DNA of 64,000 bases, from assembly GCF_902859945.1 (NCBI RefSeq), contig NZ_CADIKL010000006.1, forward strand, positions 124,001-188,000, read 5' to 3'. This stretch comes from Paraburkholderia caffeinitolerans. Lineage in GTDB: Bacteria > Pseudomonadota > Gammaproteobacteria > Burkholderiales > Burkholderiaceae. The position numbers and the translations under genes were made by a program. Below are positions 17,804 through 25,397 of the stretch, one piece after another. Below the pieces are notes generated by a model. It saw only the letters and a list, made by a program, of their open reading frames with translations, had not been told where the DNA came from and ran no database searches. Each line of letters starts with the position of its first letter. Position 1 is the stretch's first letter.

Positions 17804-18397
17804 ATGCCCGCACCCAATTACAGCGCCGCGGATTACCTGCGAGCGTTGCAGGCGCATCTGCCGCGCGGCCGTGTGTGGCCACGCGAGAGCGATGCAACGC
17901 AGACGGCTGTCCTCAGCACGCTAACGCCCTGTTTTGAGACGCTCAATACGCGCGCCAACTATCTGCTGACGGACGCATTTCCGGCCTCAACGTATGAGCT
18001 GCTGCCGGAATGGGAAGCAACCCTCGGACTGCCAGACCCATGTGCGGGGGAAGCGCCTACCACGGAGCAGCGCGTCGCGCAGGTTGTTGGACGTCTGACC
18101 GCGACCGGCGGCCAGTCGATACCCTACTTCACGGCAGTGGCGAGTGCTCTCGGTTACGCGATCACCATCACGCAGTTCGTGCCCGCGCAATTTGGCATGG
18201 CTTTCGGGATGCCTTTCGGCAACGACGATTGGGCTTTCGCATGGCAGGTCAATGCGCCCACGTTCTCGATCAACTACCTCACGTTCAGCGGATCATTTGG
18301 CACGCCATTCGCAACATGGGGCAACAACGTTCTGCAGTGCGAGATGGCACGCATAGCGCCCGCGCACACCATTCTCAATTTCTCGTATTCGGACTGA
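17804..18397 (+). CDS. DUF2313 tail protein (Mu gp48/YmfQ-like)
   Basis: A 197-residue protein with the DUF2313 beginning YSAADYLRALQAHLPRGRVW and the middle block LLPEWEATLGLPDP, then RVAQVVGRLTATGGQS. In Mu the homologue is a baseplate protein next to the fibre genes. It lies between baseplate J and the tail fibre with gaps of 3 and 6 bases. Confidence 0.92.
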   Translation: MPAPNYSAADYLRALQAHLPRGRVWPRESDATQTAVLSTLTPCFETLNTRANYLLTDAFPASTYELLPEWEATLGLPDPCAGEAPTTEQRVAQVVGRLTATGGQSIPYFTAVASALGYAITITQFVPAQFGMAFGMPFGNDDWAFAWQVNAPTFSINYLTFSGSFGTPFATWGNNVLQCEMARIAPAHTILNFSYSD

Positions 18398-18403
18398 CCG
18401 CAC

Positions 18404-19753
18404 ATGGATCGACTCATTGCATCGAATTCCGTACCGATGGCGCAGGCGGACACCGCCCCGCTCACCGGCACCCCGCAGGGCGCGACCGATGGCAACCCCG
18501 CGACCAATATTCCCGCGACGCGCTGGCCTTCCTATCAATACAATGCAATTCAGGAAGAGCTCATCGCCATCCTGACTGCGGCCGGTATCACGCCGAATCG
18601 CACGAACAATGCCCAGATCGCGGGCGCAATTCAGTCGCTCATACAAGGCGGAAAGACGAATGTCGGCGCCGATACGGGTGCCGCGAATGCATACGTCGTG
18701 GCATTCACTCCAGCCTTGTCCGCACCGATTCCGTGGGCGCCGTTCTGGTTCAAGGTGAAAACCACGAACACCGGCGCGTCGACGCTCAATGCGAGCGGAA
18801 CGGCATATGCAATGGTCGGCGCTGCTCATGCCGCATTGCAGGGCGGCGAGCTCGTTGCGAATGGTGATGCGCTTGTCTACTGGAACCCGACTCTGGCGTC
18901 AGGTTCCGGATCCTTTGTGCTTTTACTCTGTTCTGGTGCTGCCGAGCAGATCGCCCCCGCCACCCAGAGCCAGCATGCGGTGCAGCTCGGGCAGATGCAG
19001 GCTGCGGGGCCATCTGTTGGTGCCACAGACGTAGCGGCGTATATCGCGAGCGCAGCCTCAAGCGTCACCTTCACTGCATCACAGGTTGTGATGGGTGTAT
19101 CGGTGAGTGGGGCGAAGCAGATCGTCGGGAATATCTCGCGGACTATCAATATCGCCACTGTTGGCGCCAACGGAATGGATACCGGGGCATCACCCGCCAG
19201 TACGTCCATTGCGGTCTATGCAATCTATAACCCGACAACCAGTACGACTGCGCTGCTGGGCCAACAAATCGGCTCGGTGCCGACGCCAACTTACGGCGGC
19301 GCGAACATGCCGTCTGGCTATACGTATTCAGCGCTTCTGGGTGTGTATATCACGAATCCGAGCGGTCAATTCGTGGCGTTCAAGCAGATCAACCGCAAGA
19401 TCTGGGTGACGCGTGCAGGCATCTTTGGCACGACTTCAAGCGGCGGCACGACATGGCATCAGACGTCGTTCAGCGGGATAGCTCCATGGGGAGCAAAGGC
19501 AATCTCAGGCGATGCGAATGCGGTCGCAACCGCAGCGGGCTCCATTGTGTTCAACCTAGGGGTTGGCGGTGACGCGAACGGCATCGGAAACCAGACGTCG
19601 AACACAACCTACCCAAGTGGCTGCGGTCCATCTCTTCAGTATGCGGACATTCCGCTCGATTCGAATCTCAACGCGTATCTGTACTACAACTGCCCAACAG
19701 GTTCACCAACCGCGCAGTCGTATAACTTCTTCGCAAGTGCGTACACGTTCTAA
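18404..19753 (+). CDS. Tail fibre protein
   Basis: A 449-residue fibre. The N-terminal anchor (MAQADTAPLTGTPQGATDGN and PATRWPSYQYNAIQEELIAI) is a form common in Burkholderia phage fibres. The remainder is Gly/Ser/Thr-rich beta structure with GDANGIGNQTSNTTYPSG near the end, a likely host-binding tip. I see no chaperone domain. It is the most likely receptor-binding protein in the window, binding surface polysaccharide or protein; the receptor cannot be deduced. Confidence 0.85.
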   Translation: MDRLIASNSVPMAQADTAPLTGTPQGATDGNPATNIPATRWPSYQYNAIQEELIAILTAAGITPNRTNNAQIAGAIQSLIQGGKTNVGADTGAANAYVVAFTPALSAPIPWAPFWFKVKTTNTGASTLNASGTAYAMVGAAHAALQGGELVANGDALVYWNPTLASGSGSFVLLLCSGAAEQIAPATQSQHAVQLGQMQAAGPSVGATDVAAYIASAASSVTFTASQVVMGVSVSGAKQIVGNISRTINIATVGANGMDTGASPASTSIAVYAIYNPTTSTTALLGQQIGSVPTPTYGGANMPSGYTYSALLGVYITNPSGQFVAFKQINRKIWVTRAGIFGTTSSGGTTWHQTSFSGIAPWGAKAISGDANAVATAAGSIVFNLGVGGDANGIGNQTSNTTYPSGCGPSLQYADIPLDSNLNAYLYYNCPTGSPTAQSYNFFASAYTF

Positions 19754-19762
19754 GGAATTCAA

Positions 19763-19954
19763 ATGGCAAGCACGGAAAATGTTGCTTTTTCAGACTCCAC
19801 GGAGACAGTTATCGTTGCGTGGAGTCTTTCTCCCATTGTCGACAAGACGACCTATCCCAATATTGGAACGGTGTCGACGGGCGATGCACGATACAAGGCG
19901 TTCTACGAGAGCAACACTTTCTTTCGGGCCATGTTGCCCGCTCCGACTATGTGA
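19763..19954 (+). CDS. Small protein after the tail fibre, unknown
   Basis: A 63-residue frame starting MASTENVAFSDSTETVIVAW, 9 bases after the fibre stop, with a GGAATTCAA element before the ATG. It is Thr/Ser/Ala-rich with no membrane segment. It sits where fibre-assembly chaperones are usually encoded but does not resemble one. It may be a fibre accessory or tip protein. I do not recognise the family. Confidence 0.5.
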   Translation: MASTENVAFSDSTETVIVAWSLSPIVDKTTYPNIGTVSTGDARYKAFYESNTFFRAMLPAPTM

Positions 19955-20003
19955 TTTTTCGTGTCATACCAGCATCGTCGCACTTATCCATTAGGAACAA
20001 CAT

Positions 20004-22046
20004 TCAACGTTGAGCAGTTGCAATAGGACCTTCAAGGAACGCCGTGAAGTGAGGAAGTAGCATCAAGTTCGCGTAGCCGCTCAGATGGTCACCGTCGAGA
20101 AAGAGCGGCTCTTTGCCATGAAATGCCGAGCATTCCTGTCCCGGGCAGAGGATGGGGAATGGGTCCCATACCGTCACGCCTGGCACGGCTTGTTCGATCT
20201 GCTGGTATGCACTCATGATCGGTGAGCGTAGTTCCTCAAGCAGCGCGCGTGGTACTTCGTTGCCATTCCTGCATATCGGGTTGCTCTGGTTGAACCAGTC
20301 CGCACACCGGAAAGGGATCGTCAGCATGTTCGGCGTCGGCCCTTCAAAAACTACCGTCGCACCGCGTGCCGTTATCTTCCGAAGCAGGGGGATGGCGCGC
20401 TGCACGCCATCGGCACGGCCTTTTGCGGCCTCTGGGCTCGCCACCTGTGCGCGCGCGGAATCGACGCCGAAGATCTCGCTCTGTTCGACCATGCGCGGAA
20501 TCCGCAGCGATGCGAGAAACACCACATCACCGGCCTGGATACGCGGCAGCATGTCGGCGACAGCCGCCTCGCCGTACTTCTCGCATTGCTCATTCGCTGG
20601 CTGAAGACTAATGAACGGGCAACCACCATTGTTGTATGCGTAAACCGTCGTGCCGGTGCGCAGCGCGAGCTGGCGATACATCGCCGTGTAGGCCATTGCG
20701 TGCGAGTCGCCGATCACAAAGAGGTTATGCGCCCACTCCGCCGGCTTGATGCAGTTGACGCGCCGGTGCGTCCAGAGCCAGCCGCCTTTGACGTCCTGCA
20801 TATCGTCGGCAACCGCGCAGCCGTCCGGGCTGGAAACGGAGACGGCGCCCATCGGATACCACATATCGTGGTTGCGAGAGACGGTGCTCAGCGAAAGTTC
20901 GCGCTGGTTGGAGGCGATCGAGTTCGAGACGCCGAACCCAAGCGCGACAAGCGCGAGACCGGCGCCGATCATGACAGGCTTCTTCAGGCGCTTGGCGGCG
21001 CGTCGCGGCGGCTGCTCGATGAAGTGGTACGAGAGGGCCGACAGCGCAAACGTCAATGCGATAGCCGATACCTGCCACACTGGCTTATCAAGGCCCGCCG
21101 TCCAGCGAAACAGCACATAGACCGGCCAGTGCCACAGGTATAGCGAATAGGAGATGCGGCCAATAAAGGCCATCGGGCGCCAGGTGAGCACGACATGGGC
21201 AAAGCTTCCCTTGCGCCCGTGGATGGCGAAAAGCACAAGGGCCGTGCCGACGACCGGGAGCACGCACGCCGGAAAGGGTGCAGACTGCGGGCGCGCGATT
21301 ACGAGCCCCGCGATCACGACCAGCAGACCGACGTCCGCGAGAATCGAGAATAGCGGTCGTCTCGGGCTCGCATCATCGAAGGAATGCCCGCGCGCCGACA
21401 TGATCTGGAAAAGCAGCACGCCAATCGCAAGCTCCCAGTAGCGCGACCACGCCATATAGAAGGCGTACGTCTCGTTCTTCCGTCCGAGCCAGATCGCGCA
21501 CGCGAAGGATGCAATGAGCGCCACAGCAAAGATCCATCGCGACGCAGCCTTATGACCGCGCAGCCACAGGTAGAACAGCCACGGGAAGGTAAGGTAGAAC
21601 TGCTCCTCAACCGCGAGCGACCATGTGTGCGTGAAGGGGTTGAACTCGGCGAGCGGCGCGAAATAGTTGCCCGTGTTTGATGCGAGCACGAAATTCGACA
21701 GCCCAAGGAACGCATAGAGGCCGGTCTTTTGGTTGGATGACGAGAGCCACGCGTCCGGGATGAAGAGTGCGGATGCGAGGAACGTCGCGACCAGCACCAC
21801 CACGAGCACCGGCGTAATGCGTACGATCCGGCGCGCATAGAAGTAGGCGAGGAACCGGCCCAAACTGAGCTTGCCGAGTTCGCTCACGGAGAGTGCGACG
21901 ACGAAGCCAGAGATGACAAAGAACACGTCGACGCCCGCGAAACCTCCGGGCAACCACGATGCATTAAGGTGGTATGCCATCACCGACAGGACTGCGATTG
22001 CGCGCAGTCCGTCGATGTACGCGGCATGGAACGGCTTCTTTTCCAT
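20004..22046 (-). CDS. OafA-type acyltransferase with C-terminal SGNH domain
   Basis: A 680-residue membrane enzyme expected to O-acetylate a surface polysaccharide such as LPS O-antigen. The first half is an acyltransferase-3 domain with about ten membrane segments: YIDGLRAIAVLSVMAYHL holds the key His, followed by GGFAGVDVFFVISGF. The second half is a periplasmic SGNH domain with FVIGDSHAMAY (nucleophile Ser) and DGDHLSGYAN (His). The start chosen is MEKKPF at 22046. It is transcribed against the phage late genes and sits at the end of a three-gene block with its own promoter. Changing the O-antigen to exclude other phages is a common role of such prophage genes; that role is inferred here. 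Confidence 0.9.
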   Translation of the reverse strand: MEKKPFHAAYIDGLRAIAVLSVMAYHLNASWLPGGFAGVDVFFVISGFVVALSVSELGKLSLGRFLAYFYARRIVRITPVLVVVLVATFLASALFIPDAWLSSSNQKTGLYAFLGLSNFVLASNTGNYFAPLAEFNPFTHTWSLAVEEQFYLTFPWLFYLWLRGHKAASRWIFAVALIASFACAIWLGRKNETYAFYMAWSRYWELAIGVLLFQIMSARGHSFDDASPRRPLFSILADVGLLVVIAGLVIARPQSAPFPACVLPVVGTALVLFAIHGRKGSFAHVVLTWRPMAFIGRISYSLYLWHWPVYVLFRWTAGLDKPVWQVSAIALTFALSALSYHFIEQPPRRAAKRLKKPVMIGAGLALVALGFGVSNSIASNQRELSLSTVSRNHDMWYPMGAVSVSSPDGCAVADDMQDVKGGWLWTHRRVNCIKPAEWAHNLFVIGDSHAMAYTAMYRQLALRTGTTVYAYNNGGCPFISLQPANEQCEKYGEAAVADMLPRIQAGDVVFLASLRIPRMVEQSEIFGVDSARAQVASPEAAKGRADGVQRAIPLLRKITARGATVVFEGPTPNMLTIPFRCADWFNQSNPICRNGNEVPRALLEELRSPIMSAYQQIEQAVPGVTVWDPFPILCPGQECSAFHGKEPLFLDGDHLSGYANLMLLPHFTAFLEGPIATAQR

Positions 22047-22130
22047 AAAGCAAAAATGTAAGGTGAGTGGGGTAATTGCCCGCAATGGTACCCTAAGACA
22101 GATGCCCCGCCGTCTTTCGGCCTTGTAAGG

Positions 22131-22874
22131 TTATTGCTGGAGCATCGCGGTCGCGATCGGTTTAAGCGCCTTGAAATATTGGCGCTCCTTTGCGGCGTAG
22201 CCCTCATCGGTCGGATGGATGCAGTCCGGCTGAAGATTCGTCACCCACCAGCTCTCAACCGAGAACCACGTCTCGTAGTTCGATAGCACCGAGACGCCCA
22301 TCTGGTTCCCGACCTGATCCATGGCCAGCACAAAGTCCATGTCGTCGCGCTGCTCGATATATTTCGGGCAGAGCGGGTTTGGCTCCTGGAGGACCGGTCG
22401 TGCACCGGCAGCCTGGACAAGCTGAATCCACTGAATCAGGTTGGCCTTGTACGTGTTGACGTCATAGTAGCTGACGTCATTGATCTCGCTATTGGTCAGC
22501 ACGAGATCAGGCTTCACTTCGGATAGGCGCTGCACGAGCGTGCCCTTGTTGGCGTAGTTTTGCCCTGAAATGTCATCGGCAAGTGTCGATCCGGAAGCGG
22601 TCTCGTCAACTACCGTTACCCGTCCTGCTCCGAAGGCTGCATCCATGTCACGCTGCATGAGCTCGGCCGGATTGTTCGCGATCTGGTTCGGGACCTGAGG
22701 GACCTCGATGGGGTTGTATCCAAGGTTCGTTGAGTCGCCATCGAGCATCAGGATGAGATGTTTCGGAACTGCCGGCGCTCGAGATTGAGGCTGCTGGGCG
22801 GGTGCTGTGGAACTGCCTCCACTTCCGCCACCACCCCCGCATGCGCTGACCGTAACGGTGCAGCCAAGCATCAT
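22131..22874 (-). CDS. SGNH-hydrolase-like lipoprotein
   Basis: A 247-residue secreted protein. The signal MMLGCTVTVSAC has a lipobox (VSAC) followed by a Gly/Ser linker, so it is probably anchored in a membrane. The hydrolase fold shows LMLDGDST (block I Ser), a block with LTNSEINDVSYYD, and DCIHPTDEGY near the end (Asp and His of the catalytic dyad). The ATG pair at 22874/22871 lies just after the TAG of the upstream small gene, suggesting coupling. With the adjacent acyltransferase it may edit acetylation of a surface glycan. Confidence 0.72.
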   Translation of the reverse strand: MMLGCTVTVSACGGGGGSGGSSTAPAQQPQSRAPAVPKHLILMLDGDSTNLGYNPIEVPQVPNQIANNPAELMQRDMDAAFGAGRVTVVDETASGSTLADDISGQNYANKGTLVQRLSEVKPDLVLTNSEINDVSYYDVNTYKANLIQWIQLVQAAGARPVLQEPNPLCPKYIEQRDDMDFVLAMDQVGNQMGVSVLSNYETWFSVESWWVTNLQPDCIHPTDEGYAAKERQYFKALKPIATAMLQQ

Positions 22875-22876
22875 TG

Positions 22877-23161
22877 CTACGGCTGCCGCTCTCCAGCGGG
22901 ATCCTCCGCTACGTGCGCGCCGAATTCCACCATCTTCTCGAGGACGCGCGTGAACTCGGCCTCCGTGAGAACGAGCTTCGCCGCTGCAACGAACGCCATG
23001 TGCGGGCTCAGCTCGCGCGGCGTCTGACCGCCCGTGTATTTGCGCCACTGATGATCGCCTGCCAGCCAGAACAGGTCGGCCATCTGCTTGCCTGTCCGAT
23101 TCAGATCGTGCTTGAGGTTCGCGAGATCCCGCGTCGAGGGCGGCGTGTATTTGATTGGCAT
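22877..23161 (-). CDS. Small phage protein with a helix-turn-helix-like domain
   Basis: A 94-residue protein starting MPIKYTPPSTRDLANLKHDL. The block TGKQMADLFWLAGDHQWRKY followed by TGGQTPRELS fits a family of small phage proteins with an XRE-like helix-turn-helix. It is the first gene of the minus-strand block and could be its regulator. The better ribosome site (AAAGGACTGACC) leads to an ATG at 23204 in another frame, so the true start is not certain. The role in DNA binding is inferred. Confidence 0.55.
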   Translation of the reverse strand: MPIKYTPPSTRDLANLKHDLNRTGKQMADLFWLAGDHQWRKYTGGQTPRELSPHMAFVAAAKLVLTEAEFTRVLEKMVEFGAHVAEDPAGERQP

Positions 23162-23257
23162 ATGGTCGTGCGCGCGCCATGCGCGGGCGAAATGTGAGCT
23201 TCATGGTCAGTCCTTTCGGGTTGTCGGGCTGCGCTTAATGCGCTACCTCAATGCGTT

Positions 23258-23286
23258 AAATTAGACCCATAGGGTCTATATGTCAA
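23258..23286 (-). promoter_or_regulatory. Promoter with palindromic operator for the minus-strand cargo block
   Basis: On the minus strand TTGACA (23281-23286) is followed after 17 bases by TAATTT (23258-23263). The spacer holds most of a perfect 7-bp inverted repeat, TAGACCC-ATA-GGGTCTA (23262-23278). A repressor bound there would block the promoter. The -35 matches consensus; the -10 is weak. Confidence 0.65.
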
Positions 23287-23299
23287 GAACAATCACGAG

Positions 23300-23321
23300 C
23301 CGTCTTTGAGGCGGTTTTTTT
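23300..23321 (+). terminator. Small hairpin with seven T before the lysis genes
   Basis: CCGTC (23300-23304) pairs with GGCGG (23310-23314), with one T-G pair, and is followed by T7. It lies between the minus-strand promoter and the lysis genes, so it may insulate the two units. Confidence 0.5.
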
Positions 23322-23354
23322 ACTCCTGAGCGATTTTCGTGAGCCCATTACGTT

Positions 23355-23795
23355 ATGCCATCTTCCGGTGATGACCTGAGCCTGGTGAAGCTCCTCTCCG
23401 GCATTTCAGCATCTCTTGCCGTGCTTGCTGGCACGCTTTCGGCCGGCTGGCTGCGTACCCGAAAGGAGCTCTCCGGTCTGCGCAGGACCGAGTCGAGCGA
23501 CAAGCTCGATATCAAACGCAATGAGATCGAAGCGGCGTCGCTCGCAAGCCTGCAACGGCTGGCGCAGGAGTGGGAGTCCCAATATCACAAGGTGGTCGCA
23601 CGCGAGACACGTCTGCGGCGCTTGTTGCTGGTGGCCGAAGAGCGATTGCGGCGCACTGCGAAACAGGCGACGGATGACCGACTGGAGGATCGCCTGAGGA
23701 TCGAAGGGCTGATGGCGACGCTTGCGGAAAAGGATCGCCATATTGCGGATCTCGAAGCAAAACTGGGAGGCCGTCGACCGACGGACAAGCCATGA
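23355..23795 (+). CDS. Membrane-anchored coiled-coil protein of the lysis region
   Basis: A 146-residue protein with one N-terminal membrane segment (LVKLLSGISASLAVLAGTLS) followed by a long charged helix of about 100 residues with heptad spacing (for example AEERLRRTAKQATDDRLEDR). This is the layout of a class of holins/pinholins or of inner-membrane spanins, but it is not diagnostic. It is the first gene of the plus-strand lysis block and overlaps the next gene by 4 bases. Confidence 0.5.
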   Translation: MPSSGDDLSLVKLLSGISASLAVLAGTLSAGWLRTRKELSGLRRTESSDKLDIKRNEIEAASLASLQRLAQEWESQYHKVVARETRLRRLLLVAEERLRRTAKQATDDRLEDRLRIEGLMATLAEKDRHIADLEAKLGGRRPTDKP

Positions 23796-24340
23796 CGAAA
23801 GGTCAACGACTGAAGGCGATCTGGCATCGCGTCGACATATTCGTGCTCTTCGCGATGGTAGTCATGCTGGCCATGGCCGCTGGCGCCGCAGTCATGAACT
23901 GGCTCAACCAGCGCGAGCGCATGCAGTTGCTCGACCGCTTCCCGGGCATCCGGGCCGAGGAGCGTGCATCGTGCGTACGGGAGTTTCAAGGGCGAATCGA
24001 TGGTCTGACGCGTCTGAATCAACAGGGCGCGATTGCGCTCAATGACCTGCGCAACCAGATGTCCGACACGCACGAACTCGCTGTGCAAACACTCACGTTC
24101 CTTGCTGACCGGGCGCGTATCACAGACGCGAGCACAGCGGCCATGCTCAAACAGGCGCGCGTCGCTGCGCAGACCGCCGCAGCTACCCAGCAGTCGACCG
24201 CGCAGGTCGAAAAGAAGGTCACGGCGGCCGCGACAAAGGCCGGCGAGGCTGCGAGCACGGCTCAAGACCTAAGCCGAAAGCTCGACGCCGCGGTACGGGC
24301 GCCGCTGCCGGCGAAGCCCTGGGTTGGCAATTCCCATTGA
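23792..24340 (+). CDS. Single-membrane-segment coiled-coil protein, possible spanin-like
   Basis: A 182-residue protein with a basic N-terminus, a membrane segment (VDIFVLFAMVVMLAMAAGAA) and a long periplasmic Ala/Thr/Gln-rich coiled coil ending in a Pro-containing tail. The type II topology and the position before the endolysin resemble i-spanins (Rz-like). No lipoprotein o-spanin is nested within it. It is translationally coupled to the previous gene (ATGA). I regard it as a lysis-module protein of unproven function. Confidence 0.5.
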   Translation: MTKGQRLKAIWHRVDIFVLFAMVVMLAMAAGAAVMNWLNQRERMQLLDRFPGIRAEERASCVREFQGRIDGLTRLNQQGAIALNDLRNQMSDTHELAVQTLTFLADRARITDASTAAMLKQARVAAQTAAATQQSTAQVEKKVTAAATKAGEAASTAQDLSRKLDAAVRAPLPAKPWVGNSH

Positions 24341-24345
24341 AGTCC

Positions 24346-24362
24346 GGCGCCACTCTGGCGCC
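24346..24362 (+). other. Perfect hairpin before the endolysin gene
   Basis: GGCGCCA (24346-24352) and TGGCGCC (24356-24362) form a perfect 7-bp stem around CTC. It overlaps the spacing region of the endolysin ribosome site (CCAGGAGCA), so it could control translation. Confidence 0.5.
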
Positions 24363-24376
24363 AGGAGCATCCCGAC

Positions 24377-24946
24377 ATGACACCCGAAACGCTCGCTGCG
24401 GCGCTGCAGATCCCGCTCGCCCGTGCAATCCAGTGGGTCGATCCGCTGACGGCCGCGATGGCGCTTTATGCAATTGACTCACCGCTGCGGCAGGCCGCAT
24501 TCCTCGCCGAGTGCGGCCACGAGTGCGGCCGCCTGGTCTGGCTGCGCGAGCTGTGGGGCCCGACGGCTGCGCAGCTTCTCTACGAGCCGGTGACGCAGAA
24601 GTCACGTGCGTTGGGCAACACGCAGGTGGGCGACGGTTTCCGGTATCGCGGGGGAGGGCTGATCCAGATTACTGGCCGATATAACTACCGGGTGACTGGC
24701 CAGAAGATCAATGTCGATCTCGAGGGTAATCCCGCTCAGATATCGGATCCCTCGACTGCATCGCTCGCAGCCGCACAGTTCTGGATCGATCATGGTCTCA
24801 ACGCGTACGCAGACGCCGGCGATCTGCTTTCACTGTCGCGCGCGATCAACCTCGGTGATCCGCATTCGACCGCCATGCCCGTGGGCATGGATGATCGCAA
24901 GCAGCTCTATACGAGCTGCGGGCAGGCACTCGGTATCACCGCCTGA
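24377..24946 (+). CDS. Phage endolysin, GH19 family
   Basis: A 189-residue peptidoglycan hydrolase of the GH19 (chitinase-like) family that cleaves the glycan backbone at lysis. Glu45 and Glu49 in FLAECGHECGRL are in the catalytic helix position. YRGGGLIQITGRYNYR (from about residue 93) is the family signature. There is no signal peptide or membrane segment, so it needs a holin. A strong CCAGGAGCA ribosome site and a hairpin precede it, and a terminator follows. Confidence 0.93.
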   Translation: MTPETLAAALQIPLARAIQWVDPLTAAMALYAIDSPLRQAAFLAECGHECGRLVWLRELWGPTAAQLLYEPVTQKSRALGNTQVGDGFRYRGGGLIQITGRYNYRVTGQKINVDLEGNPAQISDPSTASLAAAQFWIDHGLNAYADAGDLLSLSRAINLGDPHSTAMPVGMDDRKQLYTSCGQALGITA

Positions 24947-24972
24947 GTTTGAAGTTTCGCAGATTCACATCG

Positions 24973-24994
24973 GCCGCCTCGCGGCTATTTTTTT
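24973..24994 (+). terminator. Intrinsic terminator after the endolysin
   Basis: GCCGC (24973-24977) and GCGGC (24981-24985) pair around CTC, followed by TATTTTTTT. It is compact but has typical terminator form, with a short gap to the next gene. Confidence 0.65.
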
Positions 24995-25008
24995 GACCAG
25001 AGGAAATC

Positions 25009-25332
25009 ATGAATGCATGGATCAAACTGCTTGCGGCGACTGGGCTGTTCGTCCTGTGGGGCGCGCTCGTTTTCACTCATCAGGCTGACCCGAAGGAACT
25101 CGTCATGGGGATCGCCGCCGCGCTCACCGGTCTCGGCGTGTTCCATGCGGCGACGAACGGCGCATCGCCGGATGGCGAGTCGGCCGCCAGTATTGGGGAA
25201 CTCGGCGGGTCTTCTACGCCTGCAGAGCCTGCACTGGGCGCTGGAGGCTATCAACCGAAGTCTGCGGTGATGTCTCCTCCGCCTGTGCCGGCGCCCGCGC
25301 CGACGGCTGCAGCGCCTGCAGCAGTGCAATAG
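25009..25332 (+). CDS. Small membrane protein, holin candidate
   Basis: A 107-residue protein with two hydrophobic segments: IKLLAATGLFVLWGALVF and ELVMGIAAALTGLGVFHAAT. They are separated by a short charged loop and followed by a 60-residue Pro/Ala/Ser-rich tail. Two segments with a soluble tail fit class II holins. The ribosome site AGAGGAAATC precedes the ATG. Holin function is inferred from topology and from lying next to the endolysin. Confidence 0.55.
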   Translation: MNAWIKLLAATGLFVLWGALVFTHQADPKELVMGIAAALTGLGVFHAATNGASPDGESAASIGELGGSSTPAEPALGAGGYQPKSAVMSPPPVPAPAPTAAAPAAVQ

Positions 25333-25359
25333 CCACGGTCATCTTCAGCAGTACTTCCC

Positions 25360-25373
25360 GCGGCGATCGCCGC
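25360..25373. repeat. 14-bp perfect palindrome before the lipoprotein gene
   Basis: GCGGCGATCGCCGC is its own reverse complement. With no central spacer it is a poor RNA hairpin as it stands, but the outer bases could form a short stem. It could also be a protein-binding site. Confidence 0.4.
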
Positions 25374-25397
25374 ATTTCACTCCCGAAGGTTCTCACC

